A stretch of 54,414 bases of DNA, from assembly GCF_001650695.1 (NCBI RefSeq), contig NZ_LWQS01000055.1:1-54414 (forward strand), read 5' to 3'. A program made the translations under genes and the position numbers. How positions within the stretch are numbered: the first letter of the stretch is position 1; each line of letters begins with the position of its first letter. This DNA is from Chloroflexus islandicus (lineage in GTDB: Bacteria; Chloroflexota; Chloroflexia; Chloroflexales; Chloroflexaceae). The notes under the pieces are model-generated. The model was not told the DNA's origin. It searched no databases and saw only the letters and a list, made by a program, of their open reading frames with translations. Positions 33,547 through 41,205 of this stretch are shown here, in pieces.

Positions 33547-33924
33547 ATGATCTACGTATCCGTCGACGGCGATGATATTGGTCGGTTGCTTACTCAAAAG
33601 ATTTATCAAGCGAACAATGACGATGAGGTTCGCGCATTCAGTGAGTTAGTGACAACTACGTTTCAAGCTGTAGCCGCGTGGGTAATTCAAAATCAAGGCG
33701 AGGTGCTCTTCTGTACAGGTGATAGTATCTTCTTCAAAATCTCTGAACATCTTGTTGACAATGCATTACGGCATTTTGAGCTAGACCACTTTACGATATC
33801 CGTCGGAATAGGAGAAACTAGGAAGGAAGCACACTGGGCGTTGAATATAGCAAAATCTCTGGGTAAGGCAAGGATAGTAAACTTTAACGAAGTCAGACGT
33901 GATATATTCGGGAAAGTAGACTGA
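33547..33924 (+). CDS. Minimal CRISPR polymerase (mCpol) nucleotide cyclase/polymerase
   Basis: A single small palm domain related to Cas10 and GGDEF enzymes, predicted to make a cyclic (oligo)nucleotide. Seen in 125 residues: MIYVSVDGDDIGRLL with metal-ligand Asp7/Asp9/Asp10, GEVLFCTGDSIFFK in place of the GGDD hairpin (Asp59), TISVGIGETRKEAHWAL, and IAKSLGKARIVNF (Lys107), matching the mCpol pattern from first to last strand. No accessory domain. It begins two bases after the CARF-HEPN stop, with AGAGGA upstream, so the two are cotranscribed. Known: mCpol enzymes (OptS of Panoptes) keep a CARF/SAVED-like effector off by supplying its ligand; phage nucleotide sponges release it. By inference this pair works alike, with an RNase as the toxic arm. 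Confidence 0.85.
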   Translation: MIYVSVDGDDIGRLLTQKIYQANNDDEVRAFSELVTTTFQAVAAWVIQNQGEVLFCTGDSIFFKISEHLVDNALRHFELDHFTISVGIGETRKEAHWALNIAKSLGKARIVNFNEVRRDIFGKVD

Positions 33925-34071
33925 AAACGCATGAGAGAAAATACACTCACTACGACACTAGCGGTACAAATGGCAATTGGTGGCAAATGCTGAAATTCAT
34001 CCGCCATTGTGCAATGGTGTAGCGTTTACCTATTGCGTTCAGAAAGCATTACCTTCGAAAAGCAAAAGGCG

Positions 34072-34133
34072 GCCTAACATCTCACTCCAGCCGAACGCTC
34101 TGGTCGCTTTGCACCCTTTGCCCCGCGTTAGGT
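34072..34133. other. Possible integron attC-like site
   Basis: GCCTAAC (34072-34078, fits RYYYAAC) and GTTAGGT (34127-34133, fits GTTRRRY) bound a 62-bp segment whose left part, CTAACATCTCACTCCAGCCG, resembles cassette attC sites. The inner arms are only weakly complementary, so this may be a decayed site or chance. The rest of 33925-34364 has no gene. Confidence 0.3.
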
Positions 34134-34364
34134 TGAACGGCAAGCCATTAGGCAGCTCATGTTCAAAAGAGATGATCCTTTGAACTACTAGACGATTGTA
34201 ACCAACATCATAGAAGTTCTTCAAGCGGCGCAGAGCATGCCCAAACGGCCAGTGGCCAGTCAGGGTCACTGACTCCGTAGGCATTTGCAACCGGCGTGCT
34301 AACCAGTGCTATGCACCGGTTGGTTTTTGGTATCATATCAGCCAGCCTGACCGGTTGGGCCATT

Positions 34365-34390
34365 GTAGAGCCGCACAGCCGTGCGACTCT
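34365..34390. repeat. REP-like palindrome (imperfect)
   Basis: GTAGAGCCGCAC - AGCC - GTGCGACTCT, one mismatch from the copy at 21715-21742. It sits 38 bp before the decarboxylase start. Confidence 0.7.
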
Positions 34391-34427
34391 CCGCGGTTGT
34401 TCACCCTGTGATAGACAGGAAGATGCC

Positions 34428-35843
34428 ATGCACCCTGACGAATTTCGCCGCCTTGGGTATCAAATCATTGACCTGATCGCCGATTACCGCGCCACCATCG
34501 CCAGCCGTCCGGTCTGGTCGCAGGCCCGTCCCGGCGAGATGCGCAGCCAGTTGCCGGCCACCCCTCCCGAACACCCCGAACCGCCGGAGGCGATTTTGGC
34601 CGATGTTGAGCAGATTATGATGCCGCGCCTCTCGAATTGGCAGCACCCGCGCTTTTTCGGCTACTTCCCGGCTAATGCCAGCTTGGCCTCGCTGTTGGGA
34701 GATATGCTGAGCGGCGGGTTGGGCCAGTTGGGATTGAATTGGCAGGCCAGCCCGCCCCTCACCGAGTTGGAAGAGCTGACGACCGATTGGATGCGGCAGT
34801 TGTTGGGGTTGAGCGAGGCGTGGCGCGGGGTGATTCAAGATACGGCTAGCACCAGCACCTTGGTGGCGCTGCTCTGCGCCCGCGAACGGGCCAGCGACCA
34901 TAGCCAAGTGCGCGGCGGCTTGCAGGCGCTGCCGCAGCCGCTGGTGGTCTATACCTCGACCCAGAGCCACAGTTCGGTGGAGAAGGCGGCGTTGCTGGCC
35001 GGTTTTGGCCGCGATAATCTTCGCCTGTTGCCGGTAGACGAAACCTTTGCCCTACGGGTCGATGCGCTCGAAGCCGCGATCGCCGCTGACCGCGCCGCCG
35101 GCAGAGTGCCGTGCGCCGTCGTCGCTAGTATTGGCGCCACCGCGACCACCGCCTGCGATCCGCTCGAACCGATCGGCGCGATTTGCCGGCGCGAAGGGAT
35201 TTGGCTGCACGTCGATGCGGCGATGGCTGGCTCGGCGATGATCTTGCCCGAATGCCGCCCGCTCTGGCAGGGGATCGAGCAGGCTGATAGCTTGGTGCTG
35301 AACCCGCATAAGTGGCTGGGAGCGGCGTTCGATTGTTCACTCTACTACGTGCGCGACCCGCAGCATCTTATTAGAGTTATGTCAACCAATCCCAGCTATC
35401 TGCAAACCAGCGCCGACGGTGCAGTGACCAACTATCGCGACTGGGGCATCCCGCTGGGCCGGCGCTTCCGCGCGCTCAAGCTCTACTTTCTGCTGCGCTG
35501 CGAAGGGGCCGAGGGCCTGCGCACCCGTCTGCGCCGTGATCTCGCCAATGCCCGCTGGCTGGCTGAGCAGATCGACGCGACGCCGCACTGGCGAAGACTA
35601 GCGCCGGTACCGCTGCAGACTGTCTGTGTCCGCCACGAGCCGCCGGGCCTGAGCGGCGAAGACCTCGACCGCCATACCCTGCGCTGGGTGGGTGCGATCA
35701 ACGCCAGCGGCGCGGCCTATTTGACGCCGGCTATTCTCGATGGCCGTTGGATGGCGCGGATTAGCATCGGCGCCGAGCCGACCGAGCACGCTGATGTGGC
35801 TGCGCTGTGGGAGCTGATGCAAGCCACAGCAGGGAGGGAGTAG
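34428..35843 (+). CDS. Pyridoxal-phosphate-dependent (aromatic-L-amino-acid type) decarboxylase
   Basis: Group II PLP decarboxylase; family members act on DOPA, tryptophan, phenylalanine/tyrosine or aspartate. Seen: MHPDEFRRLGYQIIDLIADY, LSNWQHPRFFGYFPANAS, a cofactor-binding segment VIQDTASTSTLVALLCARER, SQSHSSVEKAALLAG (His stacking on PLP), LHVDAAMAGSAMI (Asp) and the Schiff-base lysine in LNPHKWLGAAFDCS. 471 residues, standard. The ATG at 34428 has AGGAAG upstream; the longer frame crosses a palindrome. The product's substrate cannot be assigned from sequence alone. The stop codon lies inside the first unit of a heptad repeat. Confidence 0.9.
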   Translation: MHPDEFRRLGYQIIDLIADYRATIASRPVWSQARPGEMRSQLPATPPEHPEPPEAILADVEQIMMPRLSNWQHPRFFGYFPANASLASLLGDMLSGGLGQLGLNWQASPPLTELEELTTDWMRQLLGLSEAWRGVIQDTASTSTLVALLCARERASDHSQVRGGLQALPQPLVVYTSTQSHSSVEKAALLAGFGRDNLRLLPVDETFALRVDALEAAIAADRAAGRVPCAVVASIGATATTACDPLEPIGAICRREGIWLHVDAAMAGSAMILPECRPLWQGIEQADSLVLNPHKWLGAAFDCSLYYVRDPQHLIRVMSTNPSYLQTSADGAVTNYRDWGIPLGRRFRALKLYFLLRCEGAEGLRTRLRRDLANARWLAEQIDATPHWRRLAPVPLQTVCVRHEPPGLSGEDLDRHTLRWVGAINASGAAYLTPAILDGRWMARISIGAEPTEHADVAALWELMQATAGRE

Positions 35844-35898
35844 GGAATAGGGAGTAGGGAGTAGGGAATAGGGAGTAGGGAATAGGGAGTGGGGAGTA
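35836..35898 (+). repeat. Heptanucleotide tandem repeat (GGGARTA)9
   Basis: Nine 7-bp units, mostly GGGAGTA or GGGAATA (one GGGAGTG), beginning over the last codons of the decarboxylase gene. Regular GGG runs every seven bases give G-quadruplex potential on the plus strand. The unit number may vary by slippage. Confidence 0.9.
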
Positions 35899-35937
35899 GG
35901 ATGTTCGCCACTCACTACTTCCCCACTCCCTGTCTCC

Positions 35938-36429
35938 CTATTTCCCGACCCGGCTCCGCCATGCGTTCAGATCATAGACGGCCAGCGCATTGGTGAAGAC
36001 CTCGACCGTCTTGTCGTCTATGGTTGTCACCGAGACGAAATAGGGCACTCCATCGGCCACCCACGCCATCGTTACCAAACCGGGGTCGATCACCTTCACC
36101 CCGCGCGCACCGCGCAGCAGATAGGGCTTCACCCGATCACTCCCCGCCACCGGCTGGTTCTGTTCCCACACCGTGCGGGCCGGCGCGCCGCCGCCGATGG
36201 TGATGGTCGCCGTGCCGCCGCGCGGACGGATGGCGACCAGAAAGCCCTGCTCATCAGCCACCGGCGCCGGTTCGGGCAAGACATCGTATTCATCGGCAAA
36301 GGTGGGCGGGAGGAGGTATTGCACTTGTACCGGCGCACCGGCAGGGGCCAGCGTTGGTTCGGGAATGAAGGACTGGCCACAGCCGGCGAGGATCACGATA
36401 AGCGTTAGCAAGAACATTCGTTGGCGCAT
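35938..36429 (-). CDS. Small lipoprotein of unknown function
   Basis: Not recognised. Signal peptide with lipobox (MFLLTLIVILAGCGQ), then a 145-residue mature domain rich in beta-type segments (FLVAIRPRGGTATITIGGG; KVIDPGLVTMAWVADGVPYF; TIDDKTVEVFTNALAVYDLN). It lies convergent with the decarboxylase, behind the heptad repeat. Likely membrane-anchored outside the cytoplasm. Another ATG four codons downstream is also possible. Confidence 0.75.
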   Translation of the reverse strand: MRQRMFLLTLIVILAGCGQSFIPEPTLAPAGAPVQVQYLLPPTFADEYDVLPEPAPVADEQGFLVAIRPRGGTATITIGGGAPARTVWEQNQPVAGSDRVKPYLLRGARGVKVIDPGLVTMAWVADGVPYFVSVTTIDDKTVEVFTNALAVYDLNAWRSRVGK

Positions 36430-36603
36430 ACAACGTCATTCTAGGTTTGGGCAAGAGAACGAAACTGGCGGCAGTCTCACTGCCACCGGCCATGATACCG
36501 CAATGCAATGTGAGGTCGAGCAGGCGCTTGGGGCGAGAGGGGTTAACACGTGCTTAAGATCTGTTGACTATCTTGCGCACGGGTTGCACCCGCTCAGGCA
36601 TGC

Positions 36604-37290
36604 CTTCCGCTGAAGTAGGGGATTGCTTCGGGGGCTACGCCCCCTCGCAATGACAGATGGGTGGCGCCCTCGCAATGACAACAGGCAAGCGGGCGATGGT
36701 TCGCGTCCATCTCTCGCTCCTCTTTCGATGAGGGATTGTGCCCCCACCCCTTGCCCCTCCCCCGCTGGGGGAGGGGAACGCACCCTCACCCCCAGCCCCG
36801 CTCCCACTGGCGCGGGAGCGGGGCGCTGCTGCGTTCCACGAGAGCACTGTCGTTATTGCCCACCAAGCAGCTCCCCCTCTCCCGCCGTTAGGTGGGAGAG
36901 GGGGTTGGGGGGTGAGGGCCAGCAGCCCGCGCAGCGGGCTTCGTAACCGTAGCCCGGCCCTTCAGGGCCGGGTTCCCTGCACAGCGGTAAGCGCCTATGC
37001 TCGATCAGACGTGCTGTCTGCACCGCAACCGCTGAAGCAGGGGATTGCTTCGGTCGGGCGGCATCCAGCATAGCTGGATGCCGCCGCCCCCTCGCAATGA
37101 CAGATGGGTGGCGACCACCCCGCTCCCCGCTTGTCATTGCGAGCCGAGCGGAGCGCGGCGAAGCCATCTCCTCCGAGCACGGGTTGTACCCGCTCAGGCA
37201 TGCCTTCCGCCGAAGCAGGGGATTGCTTCGGGCGCTGCGCGCCCTCGCAATGACAGATGGGTGGCTCCCTCGCAATGACATTAGGACTAC
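36604..37290. repeat. Block of dispersed repeats: GAAGCAATC/CATTGCGAG and GC-rich palindromes
   Basis: The ~970-bp gap before lpdA contains no convincing gene. GGGGATTGCTTCGG...CCTCGCAATGACAGATGGGT occurs repeatedly (36615-36660, 37041-37106, 37219-37262) and in reverse (TTGTCATTGCGAGCC, 37132-37146), with CCCCTTGCCCCTCCCCCGCT (36747 onward) and similar palindromes between. All short frames here are repeat translations. Confidence 0.8.
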
Positions 37291-37399
37291 CCCCGCAATG
37301 ACAGCAGGGACAGAACACATCCCAAACGCAAACGAGCGCCGGGCACCCAGCGCGGCCAAGCGCGCTGCGTCCTCGGCGCTCGCTGCGGTCAACGACACC

Positions 37400-38812
37400 C
37401 TACAAATGGATCGGCGCGCCATGCACTAAGGCATGCGCCGCTTCGCCGATCGCTTCGTAGAGCGTCGGGTGGGCATGGATGGTCTGCATCATGCTCTCGC
37501 CAGTGGCTTCGTGGCTGAGGGCGATGCCGCCTTCGGCGATCATTTCGGTGACACGCGGGCCGATCATGTGAACGCCCAAGATTTCACCGTATTGAGCTTC
37601 GGCGACCAGCTTCACGAAGCCGAAACGGGTCTGGCCGAGCACGCGGGCCTTGCCGTTGGCCGAGAAGGGGAACTTGCCGACTTTGACCTGATAGCCGCGT
37701 TCGCGGGCTTTGGCTTCGGTCAAGCCGACGCTGGCGATTTCGGGATTGCAGTAGGTGCAGGCCGCGATCTTGCCGTAGTCGATGGGGGTGACGTGGTGGC
37801 CGGCCATGTGCTCGACGGCCAGAATGCCTTCGGCGCTGGCCTTGTGCGCCAGCCATGGCGTGTTGGCGGTGCAGTCGCCGATTGCGTAGACCCCCTCGGC
37901 GCTGGTGCGCAGGAAGCCGTCGGTCTCGATGAAGCCGCGGCTGTTGACCTTGACACCCACCTCTTCGAGGCCGATGTTCTCGGTGTTGGGGGCGATGCCG
38001 ATCGAGACCAGCAGTTTCTCGACCGCGATCTGCTGCGGTTTGCCAGCGCTATCGAGCACCGTTACCACCACCTGCTCGCCACCGGCATCAATGCTCTCGA
38101 CTTTGGCGCCGGCCAGCGTCTTGATCCCGCGGCGCTGGAAGGCTTTGGCTAACTCGGCGCTGACCTCTTCGTCTTCGTTGGGCACAATCCGCGGCAGCGC
38201 TTCGACCACCGTCACTTCGCTGCCGAACGAGCGGAACATCGAGGCGAACTCAACCCCGATTGCGCCGGCGCCAATCGCCAACAAGCTGCGCGGCGGCGCC
38301 TTTAGGTTGAGCATATCGGTCGAAGAGAGCACTCGCTCGCCGTCGAACGGCACGCCGGGGAAGGGCCGCGGACGACCGCCGGTGGCGACGATGATCTGCT
38401 TGCCCACCAGCACGCGCTCGCCGCCTTCGTTCAACTGCACATGCACTTGGCCGCGGCCAATTAACCGGCCCCGGCCCGCCACTACCTCGATCTTGTTCTT
38501 CTTCATCAAAAAGGCGACGCCGTCGGTGCTCTGCTTGACCACCGTATCTTTGTGCTTCATCGCGCCGGCTAGCTCGAAGCCAATGTTCTCAACCATCACG
38601 CCAAACCGCTTGGCTTCTTTCACCTCTTCGAGCAGATCGGCGCTATGGAGCAACGCTTTGGTTGGGATGCAGCCGATATTCAGACACACGCCGCCGAGCG
38701 CATTGACCTCGACAATCGCCGTCTTCATGCCGAGTTGGGCGGCGCGGATGGCAGCGACGTAGCCGCCCGGCCCTGATCCTAGCACGACCAGATCGTACAC
38801 TTGCTCGCTCAC
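37400..38812 (-). CDS. lpdA: Dihydrolipoyl dehydrogenase
   Basis: E3 flavoprotein of 2-oxoacid dehydrogenase and glycine cleavage complexes; reoxidises dihydrolipoyl groups with NAD+. Seen: FAD-binding VVLGSGPGGYVAAIRAAQLG, redox disulfide GGVCLNIGCIPTKALL, NAD-binding LAIGAGAIGVEFASMFRSFG, GVYAIGDCTANTPWLAHKA and the active-site dimer motif HAHPTLYEAIGEAAH. 470 residues. GTG start behind AAAGGAT. It lies last in the lipB-lipA-lpdA cluster, so lipoylation and the enzyme using it are grouped. Confidence 0.96.
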   Translation of the reverse strand: MSEQVYDLVVLGSGPGGYVAAIRAAQLGMKTAIVEVNALGGVCLNIGCIPTKALLHSADLLEEVKEAKRFGVMVENIGFELAGAMKHKDTVVKQSTDGVAFLMKKNKIEVVAGRGRLIGRGQVHVQLNEGGERVLVGKQIIVATGGRPRPFPGVPFDGERVLSSTDMLNLKAPPRSLLAIGAGAIGVEFASMFRSFGSEVTVVEALPRIVPNEDEEVSAELAKAFQRRGIKTLAGAKVESIDAGGEQVVVTVLDSAGKPQQIAVEKLLVSIGIAPNTENIGLEEVGVKVNSRGFIETDGFLRTSAEGVYAIGDCTANTPWLAHKASAEGILAVEHMAGHHVTPIDYGKIAACTYCNPEIASVGLTEAKARERGYQVKVGKFPFSANGKARVLGQTRFGFVKLVAEAQYGEILGVHMIGPRVTEMIAEGGIALSHEATGESMMQTIHAHPTLYEAIGEAAHALVHGAPIHL

Positions 38813-38975
38813 GGAACAATCCTTTCGTTTCTGGCAGCGGCGGCGCGAACCCGGCCCGCGCCGCCGAAATCACCGCATTGCAATGATAGGCAAAATGATA
38901 AACGCAGTGGCGCTCAGGCGCAATGGGTGTGGGGAATAGCCACAAGATGTTTAACGACTACTCCCCACTCTCGCC

Positions 38976-39896
38976 TTAATGTTGGGCTGCACCGACGTGC
39001 AGATGGGCATTGTAGCTTGAGCGCACCAGCGGGCCGCTCTCGACATGGCGGAAGCCGCGCGCCAGCGCGTAGGCCCGGAAATCGGCGAACTCGGCAGGGG
39101 TGACGTAGCGATGCACCGGCCAGTAGCTCGCGTCGGGGGCAAGGTATTGGCCGATGGTCAACACATTGACATCGGCTTCGCGCAGCCGGTCGATCACCTC
39201 GTACACCTCTTCATTCGTCTCGCCAGCGCCAACCATCATCCCGCTCTTCGTCACCAAATGCGGACGAGCGGCGCGCGCCCGCGCCAAGAGTTCGATGCTC
39301 TGCTCAAACTTGGCCCGCGGGCGGAACCGGCGAAACAGCCGCGGCACCGTCTCGATATTGTGGTTGAGCACATCCGGCTCGGCGTCTAACACCATCGCCA
39401 GCGCGTCCCAATTGCCGTCGAAGTCGGGAATCAGCACCTCAACCTTGCAATCGGGCACCTTCTGCCGGATCAGCTCAATCGTGCGGGCAAAGATATGCGC
39501 ACCGCCGTCGGGCACATCGTCGCGGTTGACTGAGGTCAGCACGGCAAACTTCAGCTTCAGATGGGCCACCGACTCGGCCACCCGCTCCGGCTCTTCCTCG
39601 TCAATCGGCTTAGGTTTGCCTTTGCCGATGGCGCAATAGCGGCAACCGCGGGTGCAGGTATCGCCGAGCAGCAAAAAGGTTGCTGTGCGATGGCTCCAGC
39701 ACTCGCCGATATTCGGACAACGCGCCTCTTCGCAGACGGTATTGAGACCTTTCTCGCGCATGAGGCGCAGCACATCATGATAGTTAGCGCCGCCGGGGGC
39801 GCGGGCCTTGAGCCATTCGGGCCGGCGGGGCCGGTTGGTGGCGGCAGGTGCGGTGTTCGTCACCCCCACCTCGCTGAGCGGTATCAGTTCTGCCAT
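38976..39896 (-). CDS. lipA: Lipoyl synthase
   Basis: Radical SAM enzyme that inserts two sulfurs into protein-bound octanoate. Seen: the auxiliary cluster cysteines in CEEARCPNIGECW, radical SAM CTRGCRYCAI, VNRDDVPDGGAHIFARTIEL, HNIETVPRLFRRFRPRA, GMMVGAGETNEEVYEV, and the terminal RSSYNAHLH motif needed for the auxiliary cluster. 306 residues. It is 93 bp downstream of lipB on the same strand. Confidence 0.96.
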   Translation of the reverse strand: MAELIPLSEVGVTNTAPAATNRPRRPEWLKARAPGGANYHDVLRLMREKGLNTVCEEARCPNIGECWSHRTATFLLLGDTCTRGCRYCAIGKGKPKPIDEEEPERVAESVAHLKLKFAVLTSVNRDDVPDGGAHIFARTIELIRQKVPDCKVEVLIPDFDGNWDALAMVLDAEPDVLNHNIETVPRLFRRFRPRAKFEQSIELLARARAARPHLVTKSGMMVGAGETNEEVYEVIDRLREADVNVLTIGQYLAPDASYWPVHRYVTPAEFADFRAYALARGFRHVESGPLVRSSYNAHLHVGAAQH

Positions 39897-39989
39897 TGGC
39901 GCTCTCGCCTTCCAGTGATCGCCGCCAGCGGGCGATCAGCTATGATTTCGATGTCGCTGTTGTATTGTACCGCATGATGGGCAACTCGA

Positions 39990-40664
39990 TCAGACGCTTC
40001 GTTGCACCGTCGCGACCGGTTGCAGATCAAACACCTCACCGATCTGCCCGACCAACCGCTCGGCCACCTCGGCCAACGGCGGCGCCGCACCCAGCTCGGC
40101 AGCCAGCGAAGTGACGCCGCGATCAGTGATGCCACAGGGCACGATCAGATCAAACCCGCTCAGATCGGGATCGACATTTAGCGCCAACCCGTGGGTCGTC
40201 ACCCCGCTCGCGCTGAGCTTCACGCCGATTGCGCAGATTTTGGCCGCGCCGCCGCGCACCCATACGCCGGTCAAGCCAGCGACCCGCTCGCCGGTGATGC
40301 CATAGCTGGCCAACACGCGGATCACGCTCTCCTCCAAGCCGCGCACGTAGCGCCCGACATCACTGCCGTGCTGCGAGAGCTTGAAAATCGGGTAGGCGAC
40401 CAGTTGCCCCGGCGCGTGATAGGTCACTTCACCGCCGCGATCGCTCTGCACGACAGCCACCCCGCGCTCCGCTAGCGCCTCCGGTGCAGCGCGAATGTGG
40501 TCAGGACGGGCCTTGTTGCCGAGCGTAATCACCGGCGGGTGCTCAACCAAGAGCAGCGTATCGCCGATCTGGCCGCTCGAACGTTGGCGGGCCAACTGGC
40601 GCTGCACCTCCCACGCGGCGGTGTACTCCATAAAACCTAGATGGTGGACGGTCAATGTGCGCAT
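39990..40664 (-). CDS. lipB: Lipoyl(octanoyl) transferase
   Basis: Moves octanoate from acyl carrier protein to lipoyl domains, the step before LipA. Seen: YTAAWEVQRQLARQR, LLLVEHPPVITLGNKARPDH, DRGGEVTYHAPGQLVAYPIF, the catalytic Lys in AAKICAIGVKLSASGVTTHG, and the Cys in LIVPCGITDRGVTSL. About 224 residues from the ATG at 40664; a TTG three codons earlier is possible. First gene of the lipoate cluster. Confidence 0.94.
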   Translation of the reverse strand: MRTLTVHHLGFMEYTAAWEVQRQLARQRSSGQIGDTLLLVEHPPVITLGNKARPDHIRAAPEALAERGVAVVQSDRGGEVTYHAPGQLVAYPIFKLSQHGSDVGRYVRGLEESVIRVLASYGITGERVAGLTGVWVRGGAAKICAIGVKLSASGVTTHGLALNVDPDLSGFDLIVPCGITDRGVTSLAAELGAAPPLAEVAERLVGQIGEVFDLQPVATVQRSV

Positions 40665-40737
40665 AGATGTCAACGTGAAGCGTCGTAATGATTCTGCCAG
40701 AGGTATAGTACACCATTATGCACCGTGCTATTGCTGC

Positions 40738-41100
40738 CCCCTCTGTCATTGCGAGCTGCGACAAGAAGAATAGCCGCAAAAACACACAAACGACGCAAAA
40801 ATTCGATCGTTTTCGCTCAGCGGCTTTTCTCGCTGAAGCGGGAGATTGCTTCGGTCGGGCGGCCCCGTGAGCACCGCGCAGAATAGCCGCAAAGACACAC
40901 AAAAGACACAAACATCCGATCGTTTTCGTGTCTTTTGTGTCTTTTCGTGGCTATTCCTCCACCCAGCGCCTCCCCCGATCCCGCTGTCAGGTAGGAGCGG
41001 GGCCGGGGGGTGAGCACCGCGCAGAATAGCCACAAAAGCACACAAACAACGTAAACAATCTGATCGTTTTCGTGTCTTTTGCGTGTTTTTGTGGCTATTC
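40738..41100. repeat. Palindromic AATAGCC-CACAAAAGACAC elements plus CATTGCGAG repeat
   Basis: Two near-complete inverted repeats: 40881-40956 and 41024-41100, each starting GAATAGCC(A/G)C and ending GTGGCTATTC around a centre GATCGTTTTCG. A partial copy lies at 40768-40820. A GATTGCTTCGGTCGGGCGG unit (40845-40864) and a GC-rich palindrome (40970-41013) fill the gap. A long minus-strand frame through this block is repeat-derived and not a gene. Confidence 0.8.
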
Positions 41101-41125
41101 AACCTCGCAATGACATCAGAATTGT

Positions 41126-41158
41126 CCGCGGCAGTTGCACTGCCGCGCGCCATAGGAA
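41126..41158. repeat. Palindromic repeat, GGCAGTTGYACTGCC family (copy 2)
   Basis: GCGGCAG-TTGCA-CTGCCGC followed by GCGCCATAGGAA; same core and flank as 11300-11336. It lies upstream of the sortase gene. Confidence 0.65.
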
Positions 41159-41205
41159 TTTGTGGTAGGCTACCAGAGGGACGATGAACTGGACTGAGGT
41201 GATCC

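Noticed and set aside
30114-34364. Duplicated tRNA-Asn 3' end marking an integrated element
   Set aside because: I could not find a second copy of GGTTCGAATCCAGG or its flank at the right border, and there is no integrase.
30189-34427. CRISPR array or type III cas genes around the CARF-HEPN/mCpol pair
   Set aside because: No regularly spaced direct repeats and no Cas10, Csm/Cmr or Cas1/2-like frames on either strand.
35836-35898. Heptad repeat as a telomere
   Set aside because: It lies inside continuous chromosomal sequence between normal genes; nothing suggests a replicon end.
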